DNA of 37,487 nt from Desulfobulbaceae bacterium (lineage in GTDB: Bacteria; Desulfobacterota; Desulfobulbia; Desulfobulbales; Desulfobulbaceae): contig JAABPV010000014.1 in the NCBI GenBank assembly GCA_011391865.1, forward strand, positions 11,155 through 48,641. The letters are read 5' to 3'. Under the pieces are notes generated by a model that saw only the letters and a program-made list of their open reading frames with translations, made no database searches and had not been told where the DNA came from. The position numbers and the translations under genes were made by a program. Of the stretch, positions 25,580 through 32,987 are shown piece by piece (position 1 is the first letter of the stretch; each line of letters begins with the position of its first letter).

Positions 25580-26043
25580 TAGAGCTGATTGATCAGGCTG
25601 ATCATTTCCAAAGCCGCCACTGCCACGTCCGCGCCCTTGTTGCCCGCCTTGGTTCCGGCCCGCTCAATCGCCTGCTCAATGGATTCGGTGGTCAACACCC
25701 CGAAAAGCACCGGAATGCCCGTGTCCAGCATGACCTGCGCACTGCCTTTGGCGACCTCGTTGGCGACAAAATCAAAATGCGGCGTTGCGCCCCGGATGAC
25801 CACGCCAAGACAGATGACCGCGTCATATTTGCCGGAGCGGGCCATTTTTTGTGTGGCAAGTGGAATCTCAAATGCGCCAGGCACCCGCGCCACGTCAATG
25901 TCATCGCCCTTCACGCCGGAGCGCGTCAGGATGTCCAATGCGCCCTCAAGCAGCTTTTCCGAGATGAAGGAATTGAAGCGGGAAACCACAATCCCGATCT
26001 TGCGCCCGTTGCCTTGCAGACTGCCTTCGATGAAGTTTGCCAT
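25579..26043 (-). CDS. ribH: 6,7-dimethyl-8-ribityllumazine synthase
   Basis: Condenses the ribitylamino-pyrimidine with dihydroxybutanone phosphate to form lumazine, the substrate of riboflavin synthase. A 154-aa protein with [61 protein letters not shown] and the loop [20 protein letters not shown]. All active-site stretches are conserved. It sits upstream of nusB and is separated from ribBA by the ATPase/TOPRIM pair. Confidence 0.96.
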   Translation of the reverse strand: MANFIEGSLQGNGRKIGIVVSRFNSFISEKLLEGALDILTRSGVKGDDIDVARVPGAFEIPLATQKMARSGKYDAVICLGVVIRGATPHFDFVANEVAKGSAQVMLDTGIPVLFGVLTTESIEQAIERAGTKAGNKGADVAVAALEMISLINQL

Positions 26044-26070
26044 TATACGTAATCCCTATCCTGTGCTTGT

Positions 26071-26667
26071 TTAAAAAAAGATTTCAATTTTTTTGAGGGC
26101 GCGGGCAAGACTTGGAGCTGATGCCGCCGCTGCCTGCGGATTCCAACAGTCACGCACATACCTTGTCAGCTCGGTGTTGTAACCAAGGCCAATCGGTCTG
26201 CTGGATGTTTTTTCAGGCAGAATCATCGCCTTCAATTCTCGTTTTTTGCTCCGGTCAACTAAACGAAGCAGCTCCCTTTTTGGATCGTCAAGCCTTTCCG
26301 GCTCCGCAGGAACAAGGTCCGCAGATATGCCAAGCCAGTTCGCAAATGTCCGCCTGTCGGCCATCAGCCACGCTTCAACTTCGCGCACAGCCACTCGGAA
26401 CAGCAGCCGTTCTGATAAATCCAAGCCTTTCCGCCAATCACGTATGAAATCTACAACGCATTGTGCCGCATCCAAGTCTGTAAGCAGAAAAACGGGCATG
26501 ACATTGGCGGCAACTTGATTAAACTTGGGCAAGTTTGTCTTCAGATAACCGTATCCGTCCCTTCTCAGTCGTTGAGCGATTTGCACTGTTTTACCCGAAG
26601 CCGTCAGCAGTTTCTCTGCCGCCGCTTCAGACAAAACATCTTCTGTCGCCAAGCAAATGCGGATCAT
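26071..26667 (-). CDS. TOPRIM-like partner protein (DUF4276-type)
   Basis: A 198-aa protein. The N-terminus has a short strand followed by E9 in CLATEDVLSEAAAEKLL, and a DxD pair lies in VFLLTDLDAAQC (D64, D66). An acidic motif follows in VREVEAWLMAD (E96, E98). Glu followed by DxD is the TOPRIM order, and VRE-x-EAWL-x-AD is typical of DUF4276-like proteins found beside AAA ATPases. It lacks the classic VEGxTE start of DUF4276, so family membership is tentative. Its ATG overlaps the ATPase stop as TGATG, so the two are translated together. A metal-dependent nuclease controlled by the ATPase is the likely role (inference). Confidence 0.65.
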   Translation of the reverse strand: MIRICLATEDVLSEAAAEKLLTASGKTVQIAQRLRRDGYGYLKTNLPKFNQVAANVMPVFLLTDLDAAQCVVDFIRDWRKGLDLSERLLFRVAVREVEAWLMADRRTFANWLGISADLVPAEPERLDDPKRELLRLVDRSKKRELKAMILPEKTSSRPIGLGYNTELTRYVRDCWNPQAAAASAPSLARALKKIEIFF

Positions 26668-27821
26668 CAGAACAGACTCAACTGCTCAATGCCCTGCGGC
26701 CTGACTTTGGGCAGCAGTACTTCCGCCGCAGAGAAACCAGCATCCACAACAGCAAGCTCCTCCTTGTCCGGCGGACGGATGCGGGTTCCTTCCGCTCCGG
26801 GTTCAAGCAGCAGAATTGCGCGACTGTCAATGCCATGATTGTTCAGCAGCGCATCGCTGTGGGTGCTGATCAGCACTTGCCGTTTATATTTGCTTATCCG
26901 CTGGATGCGCTGGATCAGCTCAGGAATGCGCTCGACAATCGCATTGTTGAGCGACAGCTCCGGCTCTTCCAGCAGCAGCAGCGAATCCCCTTCAAAAAGC
27001 ATCCACAGCAAGGCCAGCAGCCGCAGGGTGCCGTCAGAAAATTGATCTTCCCGCTGCCATGCGCCGCGTGGCCGGTGATGCTCATACAAAGCCTCTAGAT
27101 GCGGGTGGCCTTTAAACTCATCTTTTTTAAAACGCAGCTCATCGAAACGCGGCACAGCAACTTTTAAAGCCGCTTGAATATGTTTCAAGCGAGAGTTGCG
27201 AGTTCTTTCATTGACACTGGCAATGCGTTCTAAAAACTTTTGGCCGAAGGGATCATTCTCCAGCATGTTTCCGCCGATTCTGCCGCTATGCTTCAGTAGC
27301 TGCGGAACAAGGTGCAAATACGTGGTAGCGGAAAAAAATTCACTGACTTTTCGGAACCCTTTGTTAGAGCTGATCTGCTCTAAATACGTCTGCGTCAGGC
27401 GTTCAGGGTCGAGTTCATCTTCTTTATCCGGTCGACTGAGGATAACCGCACCGTTTTTGCTGACGATTTCCTTTGTCAGCTTGATGCGCTGACGGCCTTT
27501 GCCTTCCGCTTTGAAGCCAAGTGCGTATTGCCAAGCCGGCTCCGCATCAGCTACTTCGGCCAAATCCACCTCAATCATAACCTCGGTGTCATTGCGGGCG
27601 TGCAGACAGCGCAGCTTGCTGATGCCGCCCCGGTCGTCCGTCACCGCCTTTTGCAGCCCCCCGCCGGAAGGCTTGGCCACATCCCGCAAAAAGCGAAACA
27701 CATCAAGGAAGTTAGATTTGCCGGAAGCATTCGGGCCGATCAGATAGGTCTGCGGATAAAGCGGAATATCCGCATCACGGAAGTTTTTCCAGTTCTTGAG
27801 CTTGACACGGGTTATGAACAT
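26667..27821 (-). CDS. AAA_21-type ABC-like ATPase
   Basis: A 384-aa SMC/OLD-style ATPase. The N-terminus reads MFITRVKLKNWKNFRDADIP, and the Walker A motif is GPNASGKSN (residues 29-37). An ABC-like signature FSDGTLRLLAL lies near 265, Walker B LLLLEEPELSL near 285, and the switch histidine in STHSDALL near 321. The insert between the Walker motifs is short and helical, not a long coiled coil. No nuclease domain is fused; the small TOPRIM-like protein is encoded directly downstream with a 1-base overlap. This two-gene form recalls anti-phage ATPase/TOPRIM pairs such as PARIS, but the partner differs. It begins 25 bases after the ribBA stop, inside the rib operon. GAGG lies before the ATG. 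Confidence 0.88.
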   Translation of the reverse strand: MFITRVKLKNWKNFRDADIPLYPQTYLIGPNASGKSNFLDVFRFLRDVAKPSGGGLQKAVTDDRGGISKLRCLHARNDTEVMIEVDLAEVADAEPAWQYALGFKAEGKGRQRIKLTKEIVSKNGAVILSRPDKEDELDPERLTQTYLEQISSNKGFRKVSEFFSATTYLHLVPQLLKHSGRIGGNMLENDPFGQKFLERIASVNERTRNSRLKHIQAALKVAVPRFDELRFKKDEFKGHPHLEALYEHHRPRGAWQREDQFSDGTLRLLALLWMLFEGDSLLLLEEPELSLNNAIVERIPELIQRIQRISKYKRQVLISTHSDALLNNHGIDSRAILLLEPGAEGTRIRPPDKEELAVVDAGFSAAEVLLPKVRPQGIEQLSLF

Positions 27822-27846
27822 AGCGCAGCCTCTGCCCGCACGTTTC

Positions 27847-29091
27847 TCACGGCTCCCCAGCCACCGGATCTTGCGGCTCGTCGCCGTACAGCTCCAGCAG
27901 GTGGCCCATTTTGTCGCGCTTACAGCGGAGATATTCCCTTGTCTCGCATTCGCAGACCATCTCTATCGGCAGGCGAGCGACCGCCTCCAAGCCGTAGCCT
28001 TCCAAACCGATGAGCTTTTTCGGGTTATTGGTCAGCAGACGCATCTTGCGCACGCCAAGATCACGGAGAATCTGCGCTCCGAGGCCGTAATCGCGCAAAT
28101 CAGGCTTAAAGCCAAGATGAACATTGGCCTCAACCGTATCCATTCCTTCTTCATCCTGAAGCTGATAGGCCCGCAGTTTGTTGACTAGGCCAATTCCCCG
28201 GCCTTCCTGCCGCATGTAGAGAATCACGCCCTTGCCTTCCTGATCCACCATTTTCATAGCAGCCTGAAGCTGCGAGCCACAATCACAGCGGGCGGAACCG
28301 AACACGTCACCGGTCAGGCACTCGGAATGCACCCGCACCATCACCGGCTCGTCCGGGCTGATTTCACCCTTGACCAAGGCGATGTGTTCAAAATCATCCA
28401 CCTCGTTTTTGTAGGCGATGATTTTAAATTCGCCCGCATGGGAGGTTGGCAGCCGCGCCTCCGCCACCCGATGCACCAGCACGTCCTCGCGCAGGCGGTA
28501 GGCAACCAGATCAGCGACCGTGGCAATCTTCAGGCCGTGTTTTTCGGCGAAACTCTCCAAATCCGGCATCCGGGCCATTGTGCCGTCATCCTTCATGATC
28601 TCGCAGATAACACCGGCTGTCCGCAGCCCGGCAAGGCGGGCCAAATCAACCGAGCCTTCAGTCTGACCAGTGCGCACCAGCACCCCGCCTTTGCGCGCCC
28701 GCAGCGGGAAAATGTGACCGGGGCTGATGATGTCGCGGGGAGTCGCGTCCGGGGCTGCGGCGGCCAAGATGGTTCGGGCGCGGTCGGCGGCGGAAATGCC
28801 GGTGGTCACGCCGGTGCGGGCCTCAATGCTGATGGTGAAGCCGGTGCCGTAGGGCGACTGATTGTTCTGCACCATCATCGGCAGACCAAGCTGGTCAATG
28901 ATATCAGGACTCAAGGTCAGGCAGATCAGACCGCGTCCGTGGGTGGCCATGAAATTGATCGCCTCTGGCGTGACCGCTGTGGCGGCCATGCAAAGATCGC
29001 CCTCGTTCTCCCGGTCCTCATCATCCACGAGGATAATCATTTTCCCGGCCCTGATGTCTTGTATCGCCTCTTCGATGGAACAGACCGCCAT
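27847..29091 (-). CDS. ribBA: Bifunctional 3,4-dihydroxy-2-butanone-4-phosphate synthase / GTP cyclohydrolase II
   Basis: Makes both precursors of lumazine. The N-terminal domain (about residues 1-200) shows VDDEDRENEGDLCMAA, THGRGLICLTL and SPGHIFPLRARKGGVL. The C-terminal GTP cyclohydrolase II domain shows VRVHSECLTGDVFGSARCDCG (zinc cysteines), YMRQEGRGIGLVNKLRAYQLQ and KMRLLTNNPKKLIGLEGYG. Both domains look complete, 414 aa in total. It lies between ribE and the ATPase gene on the minus strand. Confidence 0.96.
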   Translation of the reverse strand: MAVCSIEEAIQDIRAGKMIILVDDEDRENEGDLCMAATAVTPEAINFMATHGRGLICLTLSPDIIDQLGLPMMVQNNQSPYGTGFTISIEARTGVTTGISAADRARTILAAAAPDATPRDIISPGHIFPLRARKGGVLVRTGQTEGSVDLARLAGLRTAGVICEIMKDDGTMARMPDLESFAEKHGLKIATVADLVAYRLREDVLVHRVAEARLPTSHAGEFKIIAYKNEVDDFEHIALVKGEISPDEPVMVRVHSECLTGDVFGSARCDCGSQLQAAMKMVDQEGKGVILYMRQEGRGIGLVNKLRAYQLQDEEGMDTVEANVHLGFKPDLRDYGLGAQILRDLGVRKMRLLTNNPKKLIGLEGYGLEAVARLPIEMVCECETREYLRCKRDKMGHLLELYGDEPQDPVAGEP

Positions 29092-29115
29092 GATGCGCTC
29101 CCGCTCAAAATTTGT

Positions 29116-29769
29116 TCAGCGCAGAAATCCGTGCTCGGCCAGAAAAGCCGGGTTGATCCTGCTTTCAGCCGCTCCGGCATCCTTGGCCGTGAGCAGCTTT
29201 TCCACGTATTTGCCGATCAGGTCAACCTCCAGATTCACCCGGTCGCCCGCTTTCAGGCCGCCGAGCGTCGTCACCGCCAGCGTGTGCGGGATGATCGAAA
29301 CTGAAAAGCGGCTGCCCGCGCAGGAGTTGACCGTCAGGCTGACCCCGTCAATGGTGATTGACCCCTTCTCAATAACATATTTGGCCAGCTTTTGCTCAAG
29401 AGAAAAGGTGAAGAGGGTAAAATCGCCCGCCGCCCTGCGCTCCTCAACCCGGCCTTGGGTGTCCACATGGCCGCTGACGAGATGGCCGCCGAGCCGGTCG
29501 GCCAAGCGCAAGGCGCGCTCCAGATTGACCTTGCTGCCGATTGCCAATCCGCCCAAATTGGTGCGGGCAAGGCTTTCCGGCGAGACATCAGCAAGAAAAC
29601 TGCGGCCTTGAATGTCGCGGGCGGTCAGACAGACCCCGTTGACCGCAATGGACTCGCCGTCCTGCGGCTCAGTCAGGTCAAAGCCCGCCTCAATGCGGAA
29701 GACCATGCCGCCGCCCGCAGGCCGCTTTTCCAGCACTGCGCCCAAGCTTTGAATGATGCCGGTGAACAT
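29116..29769 (-). CDS. ribE: Riboflavin synthase, alpha subunit
   Basis: Dismutates two lumazines to riboflavin. A 217-aa protein with the two lumazine-binding repeats: MFTGIIQSLGAVLEK, VNGVCLTA and GHLVSGHVDTQG in the first; SITIDGVSLTVNSC and NLEVDLIGKYVEKLL in the second. It is the first rib gene of the cluster (ribE-ribBA-ribH); ribD is not present in this window. It begins 3 bases after the stop of a TPR gene. Confidence 0.95.
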   Translation of the reverse strand: MFTGIIQSLGAVLEKRPAGGGMVFRIEAGFDLTEPQDGESIAVNGVCLTARDIQGRSFLADVSPESLARTNLGGLAIGSKVNLERALRLADRLGGHLVSGHVDTQGRVEERRAAGDFTLFTFSLEQKLAKYVIEKGSITIDGVSLTVNSCAGSRFSVSIIPHTLAVTTLGGLKAGDRVNLEVDLIGKYVEKLLTAKDAGAAESRINPAFLAEHGFLR

Positions 29770-29772
29770 CGC

Positions 29773-30363
29773 TTAGGCCCGCTCCAGCTCGTCAGCGCGG
29801 GTGGCAAATTCCTCAGCCATGCGCTGGTGCTTGAAATTTCTGTGAATCGCGGCAATAGTGCGATAGGTTTCCGCCGCCTTGAGCTTGTCGCCCTTTTCTT
29901 GGTACAGTTCGGCGATCATAGTCATTGTCTCCACCATGCCTTTCGGGTCTTTGGTGAGCTGATAATGCTCAACCATGTCAAAAGTGTATTCCAAGGCTTG
30001 GTCGAATTCGCCCAGCTTGCGGTGCGCCGCTGCCATCTTTTTGTTCAGAGCAAGGACGGAGAAGGAATCCTCCTCCTTTTCGCAGATGGCGTAGGCGCGG
30101 CGGTAATGCGCCAAGGCGGCGGCATAATCCTGCCGCTCCAAGCAGACATCGCCGAGCCGGTCTGCGGCGTTGGCAACGCCCGCCTCGTCGCCCTGCTCTT
30201 CGAAGCCTTTCAAAGCGTTGTGAAAGGCCATTGCCGCCATTGCGTATTCGCCTTTTTTGAACTGCTCGCGGCCTTCGAGATAATCGCGCTTGGCCGGGTC
30301 ATTTTCCGCTGCGGCCTTGGCTGGGCCAAGAGAATCAAGTGGCTGGGTGAATGTGGATGACAT
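29773..30363 (-). CDS. TPR-repeat protein upstream of ribE
   Basis: A 196-aa soluble protein with about four TPR helical pairs: YLEGREQFKKGEYAMAAMAFHNAL, ANAADRLGDVCLERQDYAAALAHYRR, NKKMAAAHRKLGEFDQALEY and MIAELYQEKGDKLKAAETYR. No signal peptide is seen. CGGAG precedes the ATG. It is only 3 bases before ribE, so it probably leads the rib transcript. The partner proteins are unknown. Confidence 0.8.
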   Translation of the reverse strand: MSSTFTQPLDSLGPAKAAAENDPAKRDYLEGREQFKKGEYAMAAMAFHNALKGFEEQGDEAGVANAADRLGDVCLERQDYAAALAHYRRAYAICEKEEDSFSVLALNKKMAAAHRKLGEFDQALEYTFDMVEHYQLTKDPKGMVETMTMIAELYQEKGDKLKAAETYRTIAAIHRNFKHQRMAEEFATRADELERA

Positions 30364-30420
30364 TGTTTTTTCTCCGTGTCAATTTGGTGTCTGGCGAAAT
30401 AAACGCAGAATATACTGGGG

Positions 30421-30446
30421 GCATCCTTTGATTGAACAAAGGATGC
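30421..30446. terminator. 10-base perfect stem between ThiF-like and TPR genes
   Basis: Arms GCATCCTTTG (30421-30430) and CAAAGGATGC (30437-30446) enclose a six-base loop, 36 bases after the stop of the ThiF-like gene on the minus strand. No T-tract follows on either strand, so it may be a factor-dependent terminator or an RNA-stability hairpin. Confidence 0.5.
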
Positions 30447-30482
30447 AGGCGGCTGGAACAAATGCGGCGCGGAACAGCCTGT

Positions 30483-31292
30483 CTATTTCAGCCCGCAGGC
30501 TTCGCGCTCAGAATCGCTCAATTCGATGATGGACGGATTTTCTCCGCAAACAGGACAATCAGGACGCTTCCGCAGCTTCACCCGGCGGAAGTTCATCGTC
30601 TTGGCATCAAAACTGAGAAGACTGTCTGTCAGCAGCGAGCCTGCGCCGGTGATGAATTTGAGGGCCTCGGCGGCTTGGATGGTGCCGAGCATTCCGGCCA
30701 CCGCGCCGAGTATGCCGGCCTGCGAGCAGCTCGGTACCGATTTGGCGGGCGGCGGCTCATGGAAGCAGCAGCGGTAGCAGGCTGATTTTCTTGGCAGCAC
30801 GGTCATGGTTTGGCCGTCAAAACGAAGTATGCCGCCGTGCGAGTAGGGAACACCAGCCAGCACGCAGGCATCGTTGATGAGAAATTTGGTGGCGAAATTG
30901 TCCGTGCCGTCAATGACGAAATCATATTGGCGGATGATGTCAAGACTGTTCGACGCGTCAAGATAGAGGAGCCACGGCTCGATCTTGATTTCCGGGTTGA
31001 TGGCCTTCAGCTTGACCGCCGCTGATTCCACCTTAGGCCGGTCAATGTCGGCTGTGGTGTGGATGATCTGCCGCTGCAAGTTGGAGATGTCGACCGTGTC
31101 GGCATCCACCAGACCGATTGTGCCGACACCGGCAGCGGCCAGATAGAGCGAGACCGGCGAGCCAAGGCCGCCTGTGCCCACCACCAGCACTCTGGATTGC
31201 AGCAGCTTGATCTGCCCTTCCGGCCCCACCTCTTTCAGAATCAGGTGGCGGCTGTAGCGGTCCATCTGCTCGTCAGTCAGGTTCATCAGCAT
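30483..31292 (-). CDS. ThiF/MoeB-family adenylyltransferase
   Basis: E1-like enzyme that adenylates the C-terminal Gly-Gly of a sulfur-carrier protein. A 269-aa protein with RYSRHLILKEVGPEGQ, the nucleotide-binding GTGGLGSPVSLYLAAAGVG, DADTVDISNLQRQI, the aspartate in DGTDNFATKFLIND, and two zinc pairs (CYRCC and CPVCG). No rhodanese domain is fused at the C-terminus. ThiF and MoeB cannot be told apart by these motifs; the ThiS-like gene just upstream suggests the carrier it serves. Thiamine, molybdopterin or another thio-transfer route are all possible, as thiG is absent here. Confidence 0.88.
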   Translation of the reverse strand: MLMNLTDEQMDRYSRHLILKEVGPEGQIKLLQSRVLVVGTGGLGSPVSLYLAAAGVGTIGLVDADTVDISNLQRQIIHTTADIDRPKVESAAVKLKAINPEIKIEPWLLYLDASNSLDIIRQYDFVIDGTDNFATKFLINDACVLAGVPYSHGGILRFDGQTMTVLPRKSACYRCCFHEPPPAKSVPSCSQAGILGAVAGMLGTIQAAEALKFITGAGSLLTDSLLSFDAKTMNFRRVKLRKRPDCPVCGENPSIIELSDSEREACGLK

Positions 31293-31354
31293 GTGGACCT
31301 CATGGCAATGCTGCTCTGCGTCATGATGCGTCTGTTGGCGGTGGATGAGAGGTT

Positions 31355-31384
31355 AAAAACTGCCCCGCTGTCAGGCAGCGGGGC
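31355..31384 (-). terminator. Intrinsic terminator between thiS-like and ThiF-like genes
   Basis: On the minus strand, nine-base arms GCCCCGCTG and CAGCGGGGC with a five-base loop are followed by AGTTTTT. It lies after the ThiS-like gene, so carrier and activating enzyme would be made in unequal amounts if read-through is partial. Confidence 0.8.
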
Positions 31385-31422
31385 GTTGGAACAAGAAGGC
31401 GAAGGCGAAAGCCGGAAAGGGA

Positions 31423-31629
31423 TCAGCCTCCGGCCATGAAATACAGCAGATCCACTTGATTTCTGTCGCCGACCATGGTGTCGTTGTAGGCGCAGCGGTG
31501 GACAATCTCCCCGTCAATCTGCACCGCCACCATTTCCGGCGACGGCACCTGCTCCATTTCCAGCAGACCGGCGACGGTCAGGTGCGCCGCGTTGATGCAG
31601 CGCGACTCTCCATTCAGCCTGATTTCCAT
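31423..31629 (-). CDS. ThiS/MoaD-like sulfur-carrier protein
   Basis: A 68-aa ubiquitin-fold protein: MEIRLNGESRCINAAHLTVAGLLEME, then VAVQIDGEIVHR, and an end in DLLYFMAGG. The C-terminal Gly-Gly is the site of adenylation and thiocarboxylate formation. The start at 31629 is chosen because GGAGG lies upstream; the longer open frame to 31674 is not typical. IDGEIVHR resembles the V-N-GE-V-R stretch of ThiS. It is followed by a terminator and then a ThiF/MoeB-type gene, its expected activator. Confidence 0.85.
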   Translation of the reverse strand: MEIRLNGESRCINAAHLTVAGLLEMEQVPSPEMVAVQIDGEIVHRCAYNDTMVGDRNQVDLLYFMAGG

Positions 31630-31708
31630 AATTTTTCTCCTCCAGAAAATAATGGCACTTGCGCATTGCTCCACAGAATCACTTAGATTACGCAGAGATA
31701 TATATTAG

Positions 31709-31737
31709 CTACTACAATGCGCCAAGACTGAAGTCAA
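31709..31737 (-). promoter_or_regulatory. Possible promoter for the thiS-like gene
   Basis: On the minus strand TTGACT (31732-31737) and TAGTAG (31709-31714) are 17 bases apart, followed by an AT-rich stretch with TAATAT. The -10 match is only moderate. The rest of 31738-31884 shows no gene; it contains an 18-base stretch (CCCGCGCTTATCC near 31757) that recurs with one change near 31939. Confidence 0.4.
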
Positions 31738-31884
31738 GGGGAAAAACGCAGCCCCGCGCTTATCCCGCCGACTTCGATAAAAATACAATTTATAATACTC
31801 TGTAGCGGAGAGGATTGCAATATCTTGAACAACTGCCAAACTGCTCCGTCCAGCCTCTGCCGCTATGCGAAGAAAAAACATTGT

Positions 31885-32241
31885 TAGATCTCTTGCATAA
31901 GCCGCAAATGAAGCGATGCCGGGCCGGTGGAGGGGCTTGCCCGCGCTTATCCTGCCGAAGCTGGAGGAGTGTTCCCGCTCTGGACGCGGGGACGAGACGC
32001 AACTCCCCTTCCGTCCGCCCCCAAAACATACTGGATAGTATCCCCAATACTATATAGTATGTACCAGTAATACCATATAGTATGTTTCGGAAAACATACT
32101 GGTATGTACCGGCAGTACATACTATATGGTTTCTATAATACATACTGGATGGTTTCCGAAAAACATACCAGATGGGTAAAAATCTTTCGTCCCCATGCCA
32201 GACCGGCATTGCTCGATTCGCGGTTTATGCAAGGAGGTCTA
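31885..32241. mobile_element. MITE-like element with terminal inverted repeats and TA ends
   Basis: About 357 bp bounded by imperfect inverted repeats of about 37 bases: left 31886-31922 and right 32203-32240 (inverted). The shared core is AGAYCTC, then TTGCATAARCCGC, RAAT and finally RATGCCGG; roughly 30 of 37 positions agree. Both ends are flanked by TA, compatible with a TA target duplication as made by IS630/Tc1-type transposases. There is no transposase gene; inside are a GC-rich left part and a 23-bp array. The right TA plus the first base of the repeat form the TAG stop of the carbonic anhydrase gene. I infer a non-autonomous element; no second copy is in this window. Confidence 0.65.
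32027..32177. repeat. 23-bp degenerate array 4 inside the MITE-like element
   Basis: Seven units starting with CATAC-type motifs at 32027, 32046, 32069, 32095, 32118, 32141 and 32164: mostly 23 bases apart, with one short (19) and one long (26) step. Units contain palindromic cores, for example the perfect 14-base ATACTATATAGTAT at 32047. The array is very AT-rich within GC-rich surroundings. A period that is not a multiple of three argues against coding use. Confidence 0.75.
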
Positions 32242-32976
32242 TTGCAGCACAGCGCGGGACTTAAGCGGCTGAACCGGACGATTGTTCGGATGGCCAATGA
32301 CTTCGCTGAACTGCCTGACCTGCGCTTCAGAAACCGCGCTCTGATTCTTCAGAATCAGCCAAAGCACACCTTCAGTGCAGGGTGGCGTGGTCAGCGAGCC
32401 GGAAAGCCGGTAATAATCGCGATTCTCCGGCAGCAGCTTCTCCGCCCGCACCTGCGCGGCCATGCCGACTTCCTGGCCAACGTCCGCTGGCATCTGCTGC
32501 CAGAGTTTCTTCAGCTCAGGATTCTCATCACCCAAATTGTACAGCACCGCGACCACCGCCAGCTGTCCATCCGCAGCGGCATGAACAAAATGGGCCTCCA
32601 ATGGCAATTGCTTGCCCTCAAGCAGATGCTCGCTCGGCGCATGGAAGTGAATTTGCTTCAGCTCGTAGGTTCTGCCGCCCGCCGTGAGGAAGGAGCCTGC
32701 GGTATAGCTTGCCTGCACCGAAGAGCCGTTGTTCTGCATCTTGGTGACAAGGCCCGTGTAGTCGAATTTGAGCGGCTCCAGTTCAGCCTCAATCATGCCG
32801 GTCAGATTCACCGGCGACTGGCTGCCTCCCTGTGCGCAGGGAGCATAGGCCGGATCAAGCTGGCCCCAATGCTCAGGGCCGGTTTCGCCCGCATAGCTCC
32901 ATTTCTCTTCCGCAGCCCCGGCGGCTCCCGCCAGCAGCGTCAGCACCGCCGCAAAGGCGGGCAGCATTCTCTTCAT
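32239..32976 (-). CDS. Alpha-type carbonic anhydrase, periplasmic
   Basis: Zinc enzyme for CO2/bicarbonate interconversion. A 245-aa protein with signal peptide (AFAAVLTLLAGAAGAAEE), then WSYAGETGPEHWGQLDPAYAPC, GGSQSPVNL, the zinc histidines in QIHFHAPSEH and EAHFVHAA, SGSLTTPPCTEGV, and the closing NNRPVQPLKSRAV. One cysteine in YAPCAQG and one in PPCTEG probably form the usual disulfide. AGGAG precedes the ATG. It starts 11 bases after the gapA stop, so it shares that transcript. Its TAG stop sits exactly at the edge of the repeat-bounded element. Confidence 0.93.
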   Translation of the reverse strand: MKRMLPAFAAVLTLLAGAAGAAEEKWSYAGETGPEHWGQLDPAYAPCAQGGSQSPVNLTGMIEAELEPLKFDYTGLVTKMQNNGSSVQASYTAGSFLTAGGRTYELKQIHFHAPSEHLLEGKQLPLEAHFVHAAADGQLAVVAVLYNLGDENPELKKLWQQMPADVGQEVGMAAQVRAEKLLPENRDYYRLSGSLTTPPCTEGVLWLILKNQSAVSEAQVRQFSEVIGHPNNRPVQPLKSRAVLQ

Positions 32977-32987
32977 GGCGTTATCTC

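Noticed and set aside
28327-29304. Plus-strand ORFs opposite ribBA and ribE
   Set aside because: They are antisense shadows of well-recognised riboflavin genes with no domain of their own.
29770-30482. FMN riboswitch upstream of the rib genes
   Set aside because: The leader of the TPR-ribE unit is only about 120 bases, and I see no conserved FMN-element blocks in it.
31790-32209. Minus-strand 139-codon ORF and plus-strand ORFs within the MITE-like element
   Set aside because: They arise from the repeat units and GC-rich edge; they have no ribosome site and no recognisable domain.
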